A program made the position numbers and the translations under genes. A model generated the notes under the pieces. The model was not told where the DNA came from, searched no databases, and saw only the letters and a list, made by a program, of their open reading frames with translations. Below are positions 32,879 to 41,601 of a stretch of DNA of 64,000 bases, one piece after another. Every line of letters begins with the position of its first letter. Within the stretch, counting starts at the first letter, position 1. Source of the DNA: BCD1 sp965230565 (GTDB lineage Bacteria; Bacteroidota; Bacteroidia; Chitinophagales; Saprospiraceae); assembly GCA_965230565.1 (NCBI GenBank), contig CBDDLH010000016.1:1922001-1986000 (forward strand), given 5' to 3'.

Positions 32879-35800
32879 TCAGGCCTTATTGGCATTCCTG
32901 TTGGCAAAAAAGGCTCCAAGGCCAACGACGAACAGGATCCCCAAAACGTAATAAACAAATGTCGGAATGGGTACCGGATCTCCGGTTGCGTAAGAATGCA
33001 AACCTGAGAGATAATAGTTCACACCGAAATAAGTCATAATCACAGAACCATAGGCAACGAGAGAAGCCATGTTAAAGGCATACCTGCCTCTGTAACCTGG
33101 AATGAGTCTCATATGTAAAACAAAAGCATACACCAGAATGGTCACCAGTGCCCAGGTCTCTTTAGCATCCCAGCCCCAGTAACGGCCCCAGGATTCATTG
33201 GCCCAGACTCCTCCAAGGAAGGTACCGATACTCAACAAAAAGACTCCCACAGTAAGGGTCATTTCGTTGATGTAAGTCAGCTCTTTCATGGTGCGTTTAA
33301 GGTTACTGTTGCCTCCTTTGTAATTGAAGATCATGATTATGAGGTTAAGGAAACCCATTAAGGCACCAAGCGCCAAAAATCCATAACTTGCCACAATCAT
33401 AGAGACGTGAATACTCAACCAGTAAGATTTCAAAACAGGGACCAAAGGGGTGAGTTCCGGATCCATCATTTGCAGTCCGGCAACCGTCAGAACCATAGAG
33501 GCCAGAATAGCTGTAGTTGCCAGCGTTAGGGGGGATCTTCTCATGAAAATCACTCCCGCCAACATACTCGCCCAGGCAATGTACACCAATGATTCATAAG
33601 CATTACTCCACGGAGCATGACCGGAGATATACCATCGGATCCCCAATCCAGCCGAATGGGCCAGGAAGGATAATAAAATAATACCAAACCCAATAGCAAT
33701 TGGAATTTTCAATTTACGCTCAGGTTTGAAAATTCTCATCAACAATAACACCAGCAAATACAAACCGGCAAAAATGTAGATCTTCATCAATCGACCGAAG
33801 ATATCCGATTTGTTGTACAGAATTTCATAGTTCACTTTCCTGGCAGAAGGTGAAATGTGAACGCCGAATTTATGCTGATACAATCGCAGGAGATAAGTAA
33901 AATTATTGGCTTCAGCCCAGTCTCCGGTGCTTACAGCTTCGCGGACATATTGAACATAGGCCGTATAAAATTTTTCTGTAAAAACGTTATTCGTCACCTC
34001 TGGCGACGATTGTGCTATATCCAGAGGAGAATCCCAATAGGTGTCTGTTGTGTCTTCCCTTGGGAATATTTTTAATAAGGCAGAACTGAAAACATAATTG
34101 CAAATATTTAACCTTTCATCCACCTTTATGAGTTCCTTTTCATAGGTACCTCGTTGTATAGGCTTGAGCTGATTGGACCTCTCTAATTCACTAGCTAAAA
34201 GATAACGGCCTTGTTCATCAAAGAAATCAATAAAGGAAGCCTGCTCGCCTTCTTTACCTATCAACTCTCCGATTTTTGGGTGAGTAAACTTAATGATTGG
34301 GACATCCTGCCATACATCAGGAAATACAGCCATGCTGAGCAAGGTCTGCATCGGGTCCTGATCATACAATTCTTTTTTGCGGGAAATTTTTCTCAACACC
34401 TCACTCGCAAGCGTATGCATAGGCTTGATTCGCCCTTTAAAATCCTGCACCAGAATCCTGCTTAATGAATCAGCATGAGCTTCATCGATCACTGGTATGC
34501 TGTCAAGTGGAAAAGCCGTTGTTTCTTCCTGGGCAGCAGCCGTAATGGGCAACAATCCCGTCATCAACACAATTCCAATCAAAGCACTAGTCTTACCAGA
34601 CAACCCTCCGACCTTACGCACCAGCGAAACGAAACGACTGTTTTTAGTAAACAGCGTTAGAATCATCCCCAAGGCCAATAGGAAGTAGCCCAAGTAAGAA
34701 ATTAAAGTTCCCCAATAATCATGGTTTACGGATAGTACAGTGCCTTTTTCATCCGGGTCATAAGAAGACTGGAAAAAACGGAAACCGCGATAATTGAGCA
34801 CATTATTCATATAAATTCTATAGTCCTCATTTACACCCTTAGCTCCATCTAGCAAGGTCACTTCACTCGCATAGGAAGAAGGACTGTTGGAACCTGGATA
34901 TCTTTCCAACTGAAAATCGTTCAATTTTAGAGAGAAAGGAAGGTCTCTGTATTTTGATCCATAAGCCACAAATACCCTTTGCCCGCAAAGGTCAAACTCT
35001 TCCGGCCTGCCTTCTACCGACCTGGCACCAAAAACGGTAACCTCTTTTTCCTCCTCTCCACAGGTATATTTTAATTTCAATGCGTCCTGTTGTCCGGAAA
35101 CAATTTTTGGAGAAGCTGATACAAGTTTCAAACTCGCTTTAGGAGTGAAGTTCTTCATCACGAGGTTTATACCACTAAAGGTATACAATGTTCTCACATT
35201 AAACGGATGAAAAATATCTGCCTCAAGCGTATCTCCTGCCATGGTGCCCATTTGCATGGAAGTCACCGATTCGTCGGTACGGAAATAAATGGAATCATTC
35301 TCGTATTTAAACTGGATAACATTGGCTTCTTCCAGGGAATCAAATGCCAGAAAATAAGTCCCCATCAACCGTGTCTCTCCATTTTTAAAAAAAATATCCC
35401 TTCGTTGACCATCACCGGCAGAGACCACCAATTCCATGATGAGATCTCCATCAGGATCTTCTTGTAATTCTTCAACAGCGTTTGGGATAAAATCCGTCAG
35501 TTCAACACGAATATCTGATTGAGGAGTTCTATACGTTTTGGCAAATTTATTCTTACCCCAGCTACAAAACAGCGTTTTATTTTCAAATAACAACCCCTGA
35601 CTCCCATCAAAAATGCTGGTCTGTAAATAAGATTCATGCGAAAGAATCCTGTTGGAAGCGCTTCCTTCTCTGATACTCATCACACCTTCATAACCTGAAT
35701 AGCGGGTAATAAGGGAACCCAGAAAAATGATCAGAATAGAAATATGAAAAAGGAATATGGGCCATTTGCCTTTACGGTACAACTTGTATTTGAAGATATT

Positions 35801-35989
35801 AACTATCAGCGCAATCGCAAAGAACAATAACAATACCTCAAACCATTTAGCTGAATAAACCAACTTTTGGGCGGTATCAGTTCCGTAATCATTTTCAATG
35901 AATGTAGCAGCGCCAATGGCTATGGCAAAAACGATGATATATAATCCGGCGAAACCGGTAGAGAACAGCGTGTCAAAAATTTTTTTCAT
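32879..35989 (-). CDS. ccsBA: cytochrome c assembly protein, CcsB-CcsA (ResB-ResC) fusion
   Basis: A 1,036-residue membrane protein that exports haem and attaches it to c-type apocytochromes (System II). The N-terminal ResB/CcsB part has membrane helices at about residues 10-30, 50-70 and 80-95, then a large periplasmic domain. A further helix near 440 is followed by a Bacteroidota-type periplasmic segment (about 490-700). The C-terminal CcsA part has about eight helices and the WWD haem-handling signature WGRYWGWDAKETW with external His residues. ATG at 35989 begins the first membrane segment; the ORF runs 16 residues further. It can serve the di-haem peroxidase at 15.6 kb. Confidence 0.95.
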   Translation of the reverse strand: MKKIFDTLFSTGFAGLYIIVFAIAIGAATFIENDYGTDTAQKLVYSAKWFEVLLLFFAIALIVNIFKYKLYRKGKWPIFLFHISILIIFLGSLITRYSGYEGVMSIREGSASNRILSHESYLQTSIFDGSQGLLFENKTLFCSWGKNKFAKTYRTPQSDIRVELTDFIPNAVEELQEDPDGDLIMELVVSAGDGQRRDIFFKNGETRLMGTYFLAFDSLEEANVIQFKYENDSIYFRTDESVTSMQMGTMAGDTLEADIFHPFNVRTLYTFSGINLVMKNFTPKASLKLVSASPKIVSGQQDALKLKYTCGEEEKEVTVFGARSVEGRPEEFDLCGQRVFVAYGSKYRDLPFSLKLNDFQLERYPGSNSPSSYASEVTLLDGAKGVNEDYRIYMNNVLNYRGFRFFQSSYDPDEKGTVLSVNHDYWGTLISYLGYFLLALGMILTLFTKNSRFVSLVRKVGGLSGKTSALIGIVLMTGLLPITAAAQEETTAFPLDSIPVIDEAHADSLSRILVQDFKGRIKPMHTLASEVLRKISRKKELYDQDPMQTLLSMAVFPDVWQDVPIIKFTHPKIGELIGKEGEQASFIDFFDEQGRYLLASELERSNQLKPIQRGTYEKELIKVDERLNICNYVFSSALLKIFPREDTTDTYWDSPLDIAQSSPEVTNNVFTEKFYTAYVQYVREAVSTGDWAEANNFTYLLRLYQHKFGVHISPSARKVNYEILYNKSDIFGRLMKIYIFAGLYLLVLLLMRIFKPERKLKIPIAIGFGIILLSFLAHSAGLGIRWYISGHAPWSNAYESLVYIAWASMLAGVIFMRRSPLTLATTAILASMVLTVAGLQMMDPELTPLVPVLKSYWLSIHVSMIVASYGFLALGALMGFLNLIIMIFNYKGGNSNLKRTMKELTYINEMTLTVGVFLLSIGTFLGGVWANESWGRYWGWDAKETWALVTILVYAFVLHMRLIPGYRGRYAFNMASLVAYGSVIMTYFGVNYYLSGLHSYATGDPVPIPTFVYYVLGILFVVGLGAFFANRNANKA

Positions 35990-36142
35990 TGGTAAAACAT
36001 TAATTCGGCTAGTCAATTTCCCAATATAGGGCAACAAAAATTGCCTGAATTGTACCTCGGAATGGTTTCAAAAAACATCCCTTATTTTGAAAAGGCAAAT
36101 TTAGAACATTTCTAAACAATGACCGAGAAAACCTCAAGGATT

Positions 36143-37078
36143 CTATTTGGGGATTTTTATTTTATAAGTCTTGCCGGAAGGGTTTGGAAGGCTTGAAGTT
36201 CTGAGCCAGGGATTATATACTTTGAGTATCCGGTAATTGGTCCCGTGTTCAATGGCAAAATCTCCAAGGTTTTCAATCGACTTATTAACTTCTACAACCT
36301 TATAATTGTCCAATGGTTTGTAATAATCATCCTTTTTGAGATAATAGCCAAATGCGGTAGGATCCTCCAGTAATTCTTTTAACGCAATAATCCTGAAAAG
36401 GTAGCGGGAGGTTTCTTCATTAAGATTCAGGTCGAAATAGGTTTTAGCTCTTTGGGCCTTAATCTCCCTGGCAAGCCGGGTTTCTCCGAAATTATAAGCT
36501 GCCGCAGCCATGGTCCAGGTTCCAAATCTTTTCTTAAGGTCTTTCATCAAATTACAAGCTGCTCTGGTAGATTTTTCGACATGGTACCTTTCATCGACTT
36601 CCAGGCGGACTTCCATTTTATAATGATCTGCATTGCCTTTCATAAATTGCCAGATACCGCAGGCACCGGCAGGAGATTTGGCATTACGCAGATTACTTTC
36701 TGCAACGGCAACATATTTAAAATCTTGCGGCACCCCTTCCTCTTCCAGTATTTTTTCAATCACCGGAAAATAACGCGTTGAAGCCTTTAGGTTCAAAAGC
36801 GTGCTGGAATGCCAATAAGTATTAACGAGCAACTCGCGTTCTAACCGTTCATAGACATCGAAATTACCCATAGGCAGTTTTTCTCCTGCAAAGTTGTAAG
36901 CGCGCTTTAATTTCATATTCTCAACTACCTGGGGAATGCCTTTTTTCTGTCCACTAACTCCTGTAAAAGCCTGTGATTGTTTGACTTTCTTAGGAGAATC
37001 ATTGCATGTGGATACAAATAAGAAGAACATCAGCGTACTTGCCGCCGCCATGATGAGAATACGGGTGGATCGCTTCAT
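36143..37078 (-). CDS. lytic murein transglycosylase (SLT domain, MltD-like)
   Basis: A 311-residue exported enzyme that cleaves the glycan strands of peptidoglycan. ATG at 37078 starts MKRSTRILIMAAASTLMFFLF, a signal sequence with a possible lipobox Cys after VST. The SLT domain has its catalytic Glu in VAVAESNLRNAKSPAGACGIWQFM and the later AAAAYNFGETRL block. The C-terminus (about 245-311) looks like a LysM-type carbohydrate-binding unit (YRILKVYNPWL ... KTYKIKIPK). It starts 1 base after the DUF2480 stop, so the two are cotranscribed. Confidence 0.92.
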   Translation of the reverse strand: MKRSTRILIMAAASTLMFFLFVSTCNDSPKKVKQSQAFTGVSGQKKGIPQVVENMKLKRAYNFAGEKLPMGNFDVYERLERELLVNTYWHSSTLLNLKASTRYFPVIEKILEEEGVPQDFKYVAVAESNLRNAKSPAGACGIWQFMKGNADHYKMEVRLEVDERYHVEKSTRAACNLMKDLKKRFGTWTMAAAAYNFGETRLAREIKAQRAKTYFDLNLNEETSRYLFRIIALKELLEDPTAFGYYLKKDDYYKPLDNYKVVEVNKSIENLGDFAIEHGTNYRILKVYNPWLRTSSLPNPSGKTYKIKIPK

Positions 37079-37079
37079 A

Positions 37080-37586
37080 TTATTTTTTCTTAAAAACAGG
37101 AACGGTAGAACAAGCCTCTCCAAACATAATGCTTTTGGCAAATGGCCTCAACTTCTTAGTAATGTCAAGATAAGCAGAAGGAGGAACCGGTTTATTCCCA
37201 CATCCTTTTATGATTACACGCTCATCCTGATATTGGGACCAGTCAATTGCTTCAAGGGATTTGTTCATAGCGTATTTGTAATACTCATCCGGTTTACCTT
37301 GAAAAACATCCGCTGCATAGGCAGACAAATTCGAAGCCACCAGCATATAGGCCCATAATGGAATAATTGCATCTGCTGAGCAGTTTACCAAAACCACCTT
37401 GCCTTCATACTGGGTCCAGTCATGTTCCTTCATAGCTATCCTGAAATCTTTCTCCTTCAAGATCAGTTCCATAAAGAGAAATTCCTTGAGATCAAAATTT
37501 ACGACCTCTTCATTTGGGAAATGATCCTCGAGATTCAAGGTGATCAATCCACTGTTAGCTACTTTATTTACTAAAGGTTTGTCCAT
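37080..37586 (-). CDS. DUF2480 family protein
   Basis: A 168-residue cytosolic protein of the DUF2480 family, which is typical of Bacteroidota and has no assigned function. Recognisable phrases are VNFDLKEFLFMELILKEKDFR, VLVNCSADAIIPLWAYML and VIIKGCGNKPVPPSAYLDITKKLRPFAKSIMFGEACSTVPVFK. Two conserved Cys pairs in these blocks suggest a structural or redox role, which is inference. It leads directly into the lytic transglycosylase gene. Confidence 0.88.
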   Translation of the reverse strand: MDKPLVNKVANSGLITLNLEDHFPNEEVVNFDLKEFLFMELILKEKDFRIAMKEHDWTQYEGKVVLVNCSADAIIPLWAYMLVASNLSAYAADVFQGKPDEYYKYAMNKSLEAIDWSQYQDERVIIKGCGNKPVPPSAYLDITKKLRPFAKSIMFGEACSTVPVFKKK

Positions 37587-37593
37587 GATGACG

Positions 37594-37642
37594 GTTTCTA
37601 GTTACTGGTTGCTGGTTTCTGGTTACTGGTTGCTGGTTGCTG
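37594..37642. repeat. heptamer array, GTT[G/A/T]CTG type
   Basis: Seven in-phase 7-bp units (GTTTCTA, GTTACTG, GTTGCTG, GTTTCTG, GTTACTG, GTTGCTG, GTTGCTG). It fills the gap just before the DUF2480 start codon and after the scpB stop. Confidence 0.95.
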
Positions 37643-37693
37643 CCCCGACACTCCGTGTACGGGATTTCGCTACGCTCAAGTTGCTTGTTGAAA

Positions 37694-38347
37694 TTAATCC
37701 AGATCTTCAATATCCGGCTGATCTTGCTTTTCTTTTTCAATCGCTTCTACATCTTCAATACTGATCTCTTCCGGAATATTTTCTTCTATGGGAGCCGCTT
37801 CACCGATCTGTTGCTCCGGTTCTTTAAAATCTTTGGGTTTGGGCAGGTCATCGATATTCTTCAGTCCGAAGTAATCCATAAATTTCTGACTTGTCCCGTA
37901 TAGCAATGGTCTGCCCGGCCCTTCACTTCGGCCCATAATAGAAACAAGTTCTTTCTCTAAAAGTTTTTGGATGGAATAATCACAGCTGACACCGCGAATG
38001 CGTTCCATTTCTCCCTTGGTTACAGGTTGTTTATAGGCAATAATGGCCAGCGTTTCGAGGGCTGCTCTGGAGAGCCTCCGACGCATGGTTTGTTTGAGAT
38101 AAATACCTACGGTCTGATGAAAACTTCCTTTGGTCATGAATTGAAAACCGTCAGCGATTTCAACAATCTCGATAGCAAAATCATCCTGTGCATATCGTTC
38201 CTGCAATTGCCCTATGGCCTTCAAAATTTCTTCTTTGGAAAACTTCAAACCAAATGCCTCCGTCAGGCAATTCCTGATTTCTTTTAAACTGATGGGCGTT
38301 TCAGCCGTAAATATCAGACTCTCTATATTTTGTGCCAGATGTTCCAT
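37694..38347 (-). CDS. scpB: segregation and condensation protein B
   Basis: A 217-residue ScpB. It forms the condensin-like complex with SMC and ScpA that compacts and separates chromosomes. Two winged-helix domains are visible: LIFTAETPISLKEIRNCL at the start, and LSRAALETLAIIAYKQPVTKGEMERIRGVSCDYSIQKLLEKELVSIMGRSEGPGRPLLYGTS in the second domain, the strongest family block. An acidic tail of about 50 residues (EEISIEDVEAIEKEKQDQPDIEDLD) follows. No scpA is nearby. Confidence 0.95.
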   Translation of the reverse strand: MEHLAQNIESLIFTAETPISLKEIRNCLTEAFGLKFSKEEILKAIGQLQERYAQDDFAIEIVEIADGFQFMTKGSFHQTVGIYLKQTMRRRLSRAALETLAIIAYKQPVTKGEMERIRGVSCDYSIQKLLEKELVSIMGRSEGPGRPLLYGTSQKFMDYFGLKNIDDLPKPKDFKEPEQQIGEAAPIEENIPEEISIEDVEAIEKEKQDQPDIEDLD

Positions 38348-38465
38348 TTTGCAAAAGTAAGCTTAAGATATGGAAAAACAATAACATCCTTTTCTAAAAA
38401 CATGGAGCTATTTATAAGGGTAAAAAGATTAGCAGGTGTATACCAACTGAAAGTATGATTCTTTT

Positions 38466-38473
38466 TAAGTTTG
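38466..38473 (+). promoter_or_regulatory. candidate -7 element of carboxylesterase gene
   Basis: TAAGTTTG is a full TAnnTTTG match, 20 bases before the ATG at 38493. No TTG is seen at the right distance. Confidence 0.45.
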
Positions 38474-38492
38474 AAACATCAAAACTCAAGCC

Positions 38493-40337
38493 ATGCGAAA
38501 ATATGCTACTATTTTGACCATTGTCCTCATCCATTTTTCTTCCTTAAGTGCTCAGAATCCGCAAGTTCAAACGGAATTTGGCCCAATCGAAGGATTACAA
38601 AATGATGAAACCCTCGAATTCCTGGGCATTCCCTTTGCCTCTCCTCCAATCGGAGATTTACGCTGGAGACCACCGGTTTCTCCTGAACCCTGGACGACAC
38701 CTATGCTCACCCAGGAATACAGCCCAAAATGTCCGCAAAAAAACTTCTCACAGGGAGATTCCACAGCAGTGGTTGAAGGCAATGAAGATTGCCTCTATCT
38801 GAATATCTGGACCCCTGATACCACCGGAAACGACTTGCCCGTAATGGTCTTCATACATGGTGGCGGAAATCAACAAGGGTCTGCCTCTGAGTTCTCATTA
38901 GGTACTGAGATCTATAATGGCAAAAACCTTAGCCAAAGAGGTAATGTAGTTGTGGTTACGATACAATACCGACTCGGCCCGCTGGGATTTTTGGTTCATC
39001 CCGGCCTGGAAGCTGAAAACGGAGAAAACACTTCAGGTAATTACGCCGTGATGGATCAGATACTGGCGCTGCAATGGGTTCAGAATAATATTGCAAAATT
39101 CGGCGGAGATAACTCAAGGGTGATGATCTTTGGAGAAAGTGCCGGAGGAGTCAATGTCGGCAACCTTTTAACCACTCCTATGGCTTCTGGGTTGTTCCAT
39201 AGGGCATGTATACAAAGTGCCGGGCCAAACCTTCAAAATTATTCCGATGCTTTGGAAAATGGTCTGGCATATGCTGACAGCCTCAATGCCCCGGGAACGG
39301 ATACAGAGCAAATTGCCTATTTGCGTTCCCTGGACTCTGAAACTTTAATAGCCGGACTTGAAAGTCCTTTGAATGGTGGTTTTGTTCAATCGGAATGGAA
39401 ACCAGTTCTCGACAACTATCTCTTTGATGACATACCTATCAATACTTTTCAAAGTGGTGAATTCAACAAGGTTCCTTTGATCATAGGCTCAACCGCTGAT
39501 GAAATGAGCCTTTCGGCACCAGCACTTGTTTCACCCGTTACTGTAGAAATCCTCATCAACCTGTATATTCCAGAACCTTTAAGGCCTCTTGCACATGAAT
39601 TATATCCCAGCGGAAGCAATAATGAGGAAGCCAGAGAATCTTACGTTCAAATACTAACCGATGCACAATTTACCAGCCCGGCAAGGAGAACCGCAGGTTG
39701 TGTAAGTCAAAATCAGGAAGCTCCGGTTTACAGATATTTCTTTACCCATACCCACGCAGGATTCCTGGGAGACTACGGCGCATACCACGGCATCGAGTTA
39801 TTCTATGGTTTCAATAACTGGGAGAATACCAGTATTGCCATTGGCCCGCTTTATACGGATGAAGACGAAAGCGTCCAAAACAAAATGCTGGAGTATTGGG
39901 TAAATTTTGCAGCCACCGGAGACCCAAATGGAGAGAATCTCGAATCCTGGCCTGCATATGATGCTGCAACGGATTGTTATTTAGAGATCAAAGCAAACCC
40001 CGATGGAAGTCAGTGTGGTATCAGAACAGATAAATCAGACCTTTGGGATGCAGTGGTTGGTTTTATGGGTTGTACTTCTTCCGTTTCTGCTGAAAACATT
40101 GAATTCTCTAAAGAACAATGGAATATTTTTCCAAATCCAACCCACGGGCCTTTAACGCTTGAGTTCGATAAAACACCAGATGTTTATGAAATAATTATTC
40201 TGGATGCAATTGGAACAAGCCTGGGCAGATTTTCGAATGTCAAGCAAATTGATCTCACCTCCTACCCTTCCGGGATTTATTTCATTAGCATAAAAACTCC
40301 AGAGGGTATGGACATAAAAAAGATTTTAAAGTTGTAA
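38493..40337 (+). CDS. secreted type-B carboxylesterase with T9SS sorting domain
   Basis: A 614-residue exported esterase. Signal peptide residues 1-20 (SSLSAQ). The type-B fold is clear: FLGIPFASPPIGDLRWRPP, EDCLYLNIWTP, VFIHGGG as oxyanion motif, and GESAGG with nucleophile Ser216; the catalytic His should be in AYHGIELFY. From about residue 535 a T9SS C-terminal sorting domain follows (WNIFPNPTHGPLTLEF ... ISIKTPEGMDIKKILKL), so the enzyme is exported through the outer membrane and likely kept at the surface or released. The natural substrate is unknown. Confidence 0.93.
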   Translation: MRKYATILTIVLIHFSSLSAQNPQVQTEFGPIEGLQNDETLEFLGIPFASPPIGDLRWRPPVSPEPWTTPMLTQEYSPKCPQKNFSQGDSTAVVEGNEDCLYLNIWTPDTTGNDLPVMVFIHGGGNQQGSASEFSLGTEIYNGKNLSQRGNVVVVTIQYRLGPLGFLVHPGLEAENGENTSGNYAVMDQILALQWVQNNIAKFGGDNSRVMIFGESAGGVNVGNLLTTPMASGLFHRACIQSAGPNLQNYSDALENGLAYADSLNAPGTDTEQIAYLRSLDSETLIAGLESPLNGGFVQSEWKPVLDNYLFDDIPINTFQSGEFNKVPLIIGSTADEMSLSAPALVSPVTVEILINLYIPEPLRPLAHELYPSGSNNEEARESYVQILTDAQFTSPARRTAGCVSQNQEAPVYRYFFTHTHAGFLGDYGAYHGIELFYGFNNWENTSIAIGPLYTDEDESVQNKMLEYWVNFAATGDPNGENLESWPAYDAATDCYLEIKANPDGSQCGIRTDKSDLWDAVVGFMGCTSSVSAENIEFSKEQWNIFPNPTHGPLTLEFDKTPDVYEIIILDAIGTSLGRFSNVKQIDLTSYPSGIYFISIKTPEGMDIKKILKL

Positions 40338-40340
40338 CAT

Positions 40341-40373
40341 AAAAAAGCCTCTTGCACCAATATGCAAGAGGCC
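40341..40373 (-). terminator. intrinsic terminator of 40418-51078 unit
   Basis: A perfect 10-bp stem (40347-40356 with 40363-40372) with A's on its left, which read as a T-run on the minus strand. Placed between convergent genes; it mainly suits the minus-strand gene. Confidence 0.8.
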
Positions 40374-40417
40374 TTAATATGCTGTATCTAGCGTTTTAGA
40401 AAACGACTAAAAATCAA

Positions 40418-41551
40418 TTAATCCAAACGGACAAATCTTTTATTTAAAGTCGAATTACTGTTAGACAGTTTCAAATTATAAATTCCTGTAGGCAATTCAC
40501 TGATATTGAACTGAAGGTCAAGATCTGTTACTTTGTCTATATTTTCCACTCTCACCAGTTTTCCCTGCTCATTATAAAATTCGATAACCACTGCATCTCC
40601 TTCCCACAAACTAGGGAGTTGGATGTTGAGGTCTTTTACAACAGGATTAGGGAAAACGCTTGCCTCCGGGGACCCTTCACAATCAACTTCAAGGGAAATA
40701 ACACTTGAATAGGTGAATTCCCCGTTAAAGTCAACTTGCTTCAGACGGTAGTACATGGTTCCTTTGCTAATATCAGCAGGCAACTCGTCTGTAAAGGAGT
40801 AATTTACCTGGGTATTTGAAGTTCCTGCACCTGGAAGTTCCGTTACAGCCACAAAATCTTCTTTTAAAGAAAATTTGCGCTCGAGGATAAATTTAGCATT
40901 ATCAATTTCTGACACGGTAGCCCAGTTGAGGTCAACTTTTTTACAGTCATTCATGGTTGCACGGAATGAAGACATATTGATCGGCAAGGTTACATCAACA
41001 CCCAATGAAAAATCAAAAGCATCATTGGTATCATCATTAGCAAATGCCTGCAAGCAAGCATTCGCAGAAGGATTCGTATCGATGATTGGAGCGGTCAAAA
41101 ACATATTTATCTGAGTCATCACATCCGAACATCCATTTGAATTTAATGCTTCAACGTTAATGGTAAATGAACCGTTTGCTCCTCCATTTGGAAAAACGAA
41201 ATCTACATCTGCATTGGAATACCCTTTCAAGGTATTATCCCCTGGGGACCAATACCAATCAAAAATTCCTTGATCAGTGACATTGGCTATCCCGGAAATT
41301 CCATATTCTCCGGAACCAGGAAATGAAATGGTAACACCCCAACTTCCTGCAGGAGCATGACCAGCAAGGTCACCTAAATCTGTTAATTCCCATGTAATGG
41401 TAACAGCATTGGTTCCACCTTCATTGGTGCAGGCCTCAGATGTGGCGATTGCATCAAGGGTGACATCAATGTCATCACTCAAACATTGGCTGTAAATACT
41501 TTTCCCGGCGAAAAGTAACAACACTATTAAAATTAATTTAAATCTCATCAT
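40418..41551 (-). CDS. secreted T9SS protein of unknown function
   Basis: A 377-residue exported protein. ATG at 41551 (or 41548) starts MMRFKLILIVLLLFAGKSIYSQ. The N-terminal 190 residues have no recognised family; ITWELTDLGDLAGHAPAGSWGVTISFPGSGEYGI suggests a beta-sandwich. Residues about 195-300 resemble the fibronectin-like domain seen before sorting signals (LNWATVSEIDNAKFILERKF ... YYRLKQVDFNGEFTYSS). The C-terminal 75 residues are a T9SS domain (ASVFPNPVVKDLNIQL ... LPTGIYNLKLSNSNSTLNKRFV). It follows the giant repeat protein by 50 bases, so it is likely its operon partner. Confidence 0.85.
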   Translation of the reverse strand: MMRFKLILIVLLLFAGKSIYSQCLSDDIDVTLDAIATSEACTNEGGTNAVTITWELTDLGDLAGHAPAGSWGVTISFPGSGEYGISGIANVTDQGIFDWYWSPGDNTLKGYSNADVDFVFPNGGANGSFTINVEALNSNGCSDVMTQINMFLTAPIIDTNPSANACLQAFANDDTNDAFDFSLGVDVTLPINMSSFRATMNDCKKVDLNWATVSEIDNAKFILERKFSLKEDFVAVTELPGAGTSNTQVNYSFTDELPADISKGTMYYRLKQVDFNGEFTYSSVISLEVDCEGSPEASVFPNPVVKDLNIQLPSLWEGDAVVIEFYNEQGKLVRVENIDKVTDLDLQFNISELPTGIYNLKLSNSNSTLNKRFVRLD

Positions 41552-41601
41552 TTTATTTTTTATGGAGACGGCCACGATGGGCCATCTCCCATTTAAACCA
41601 T

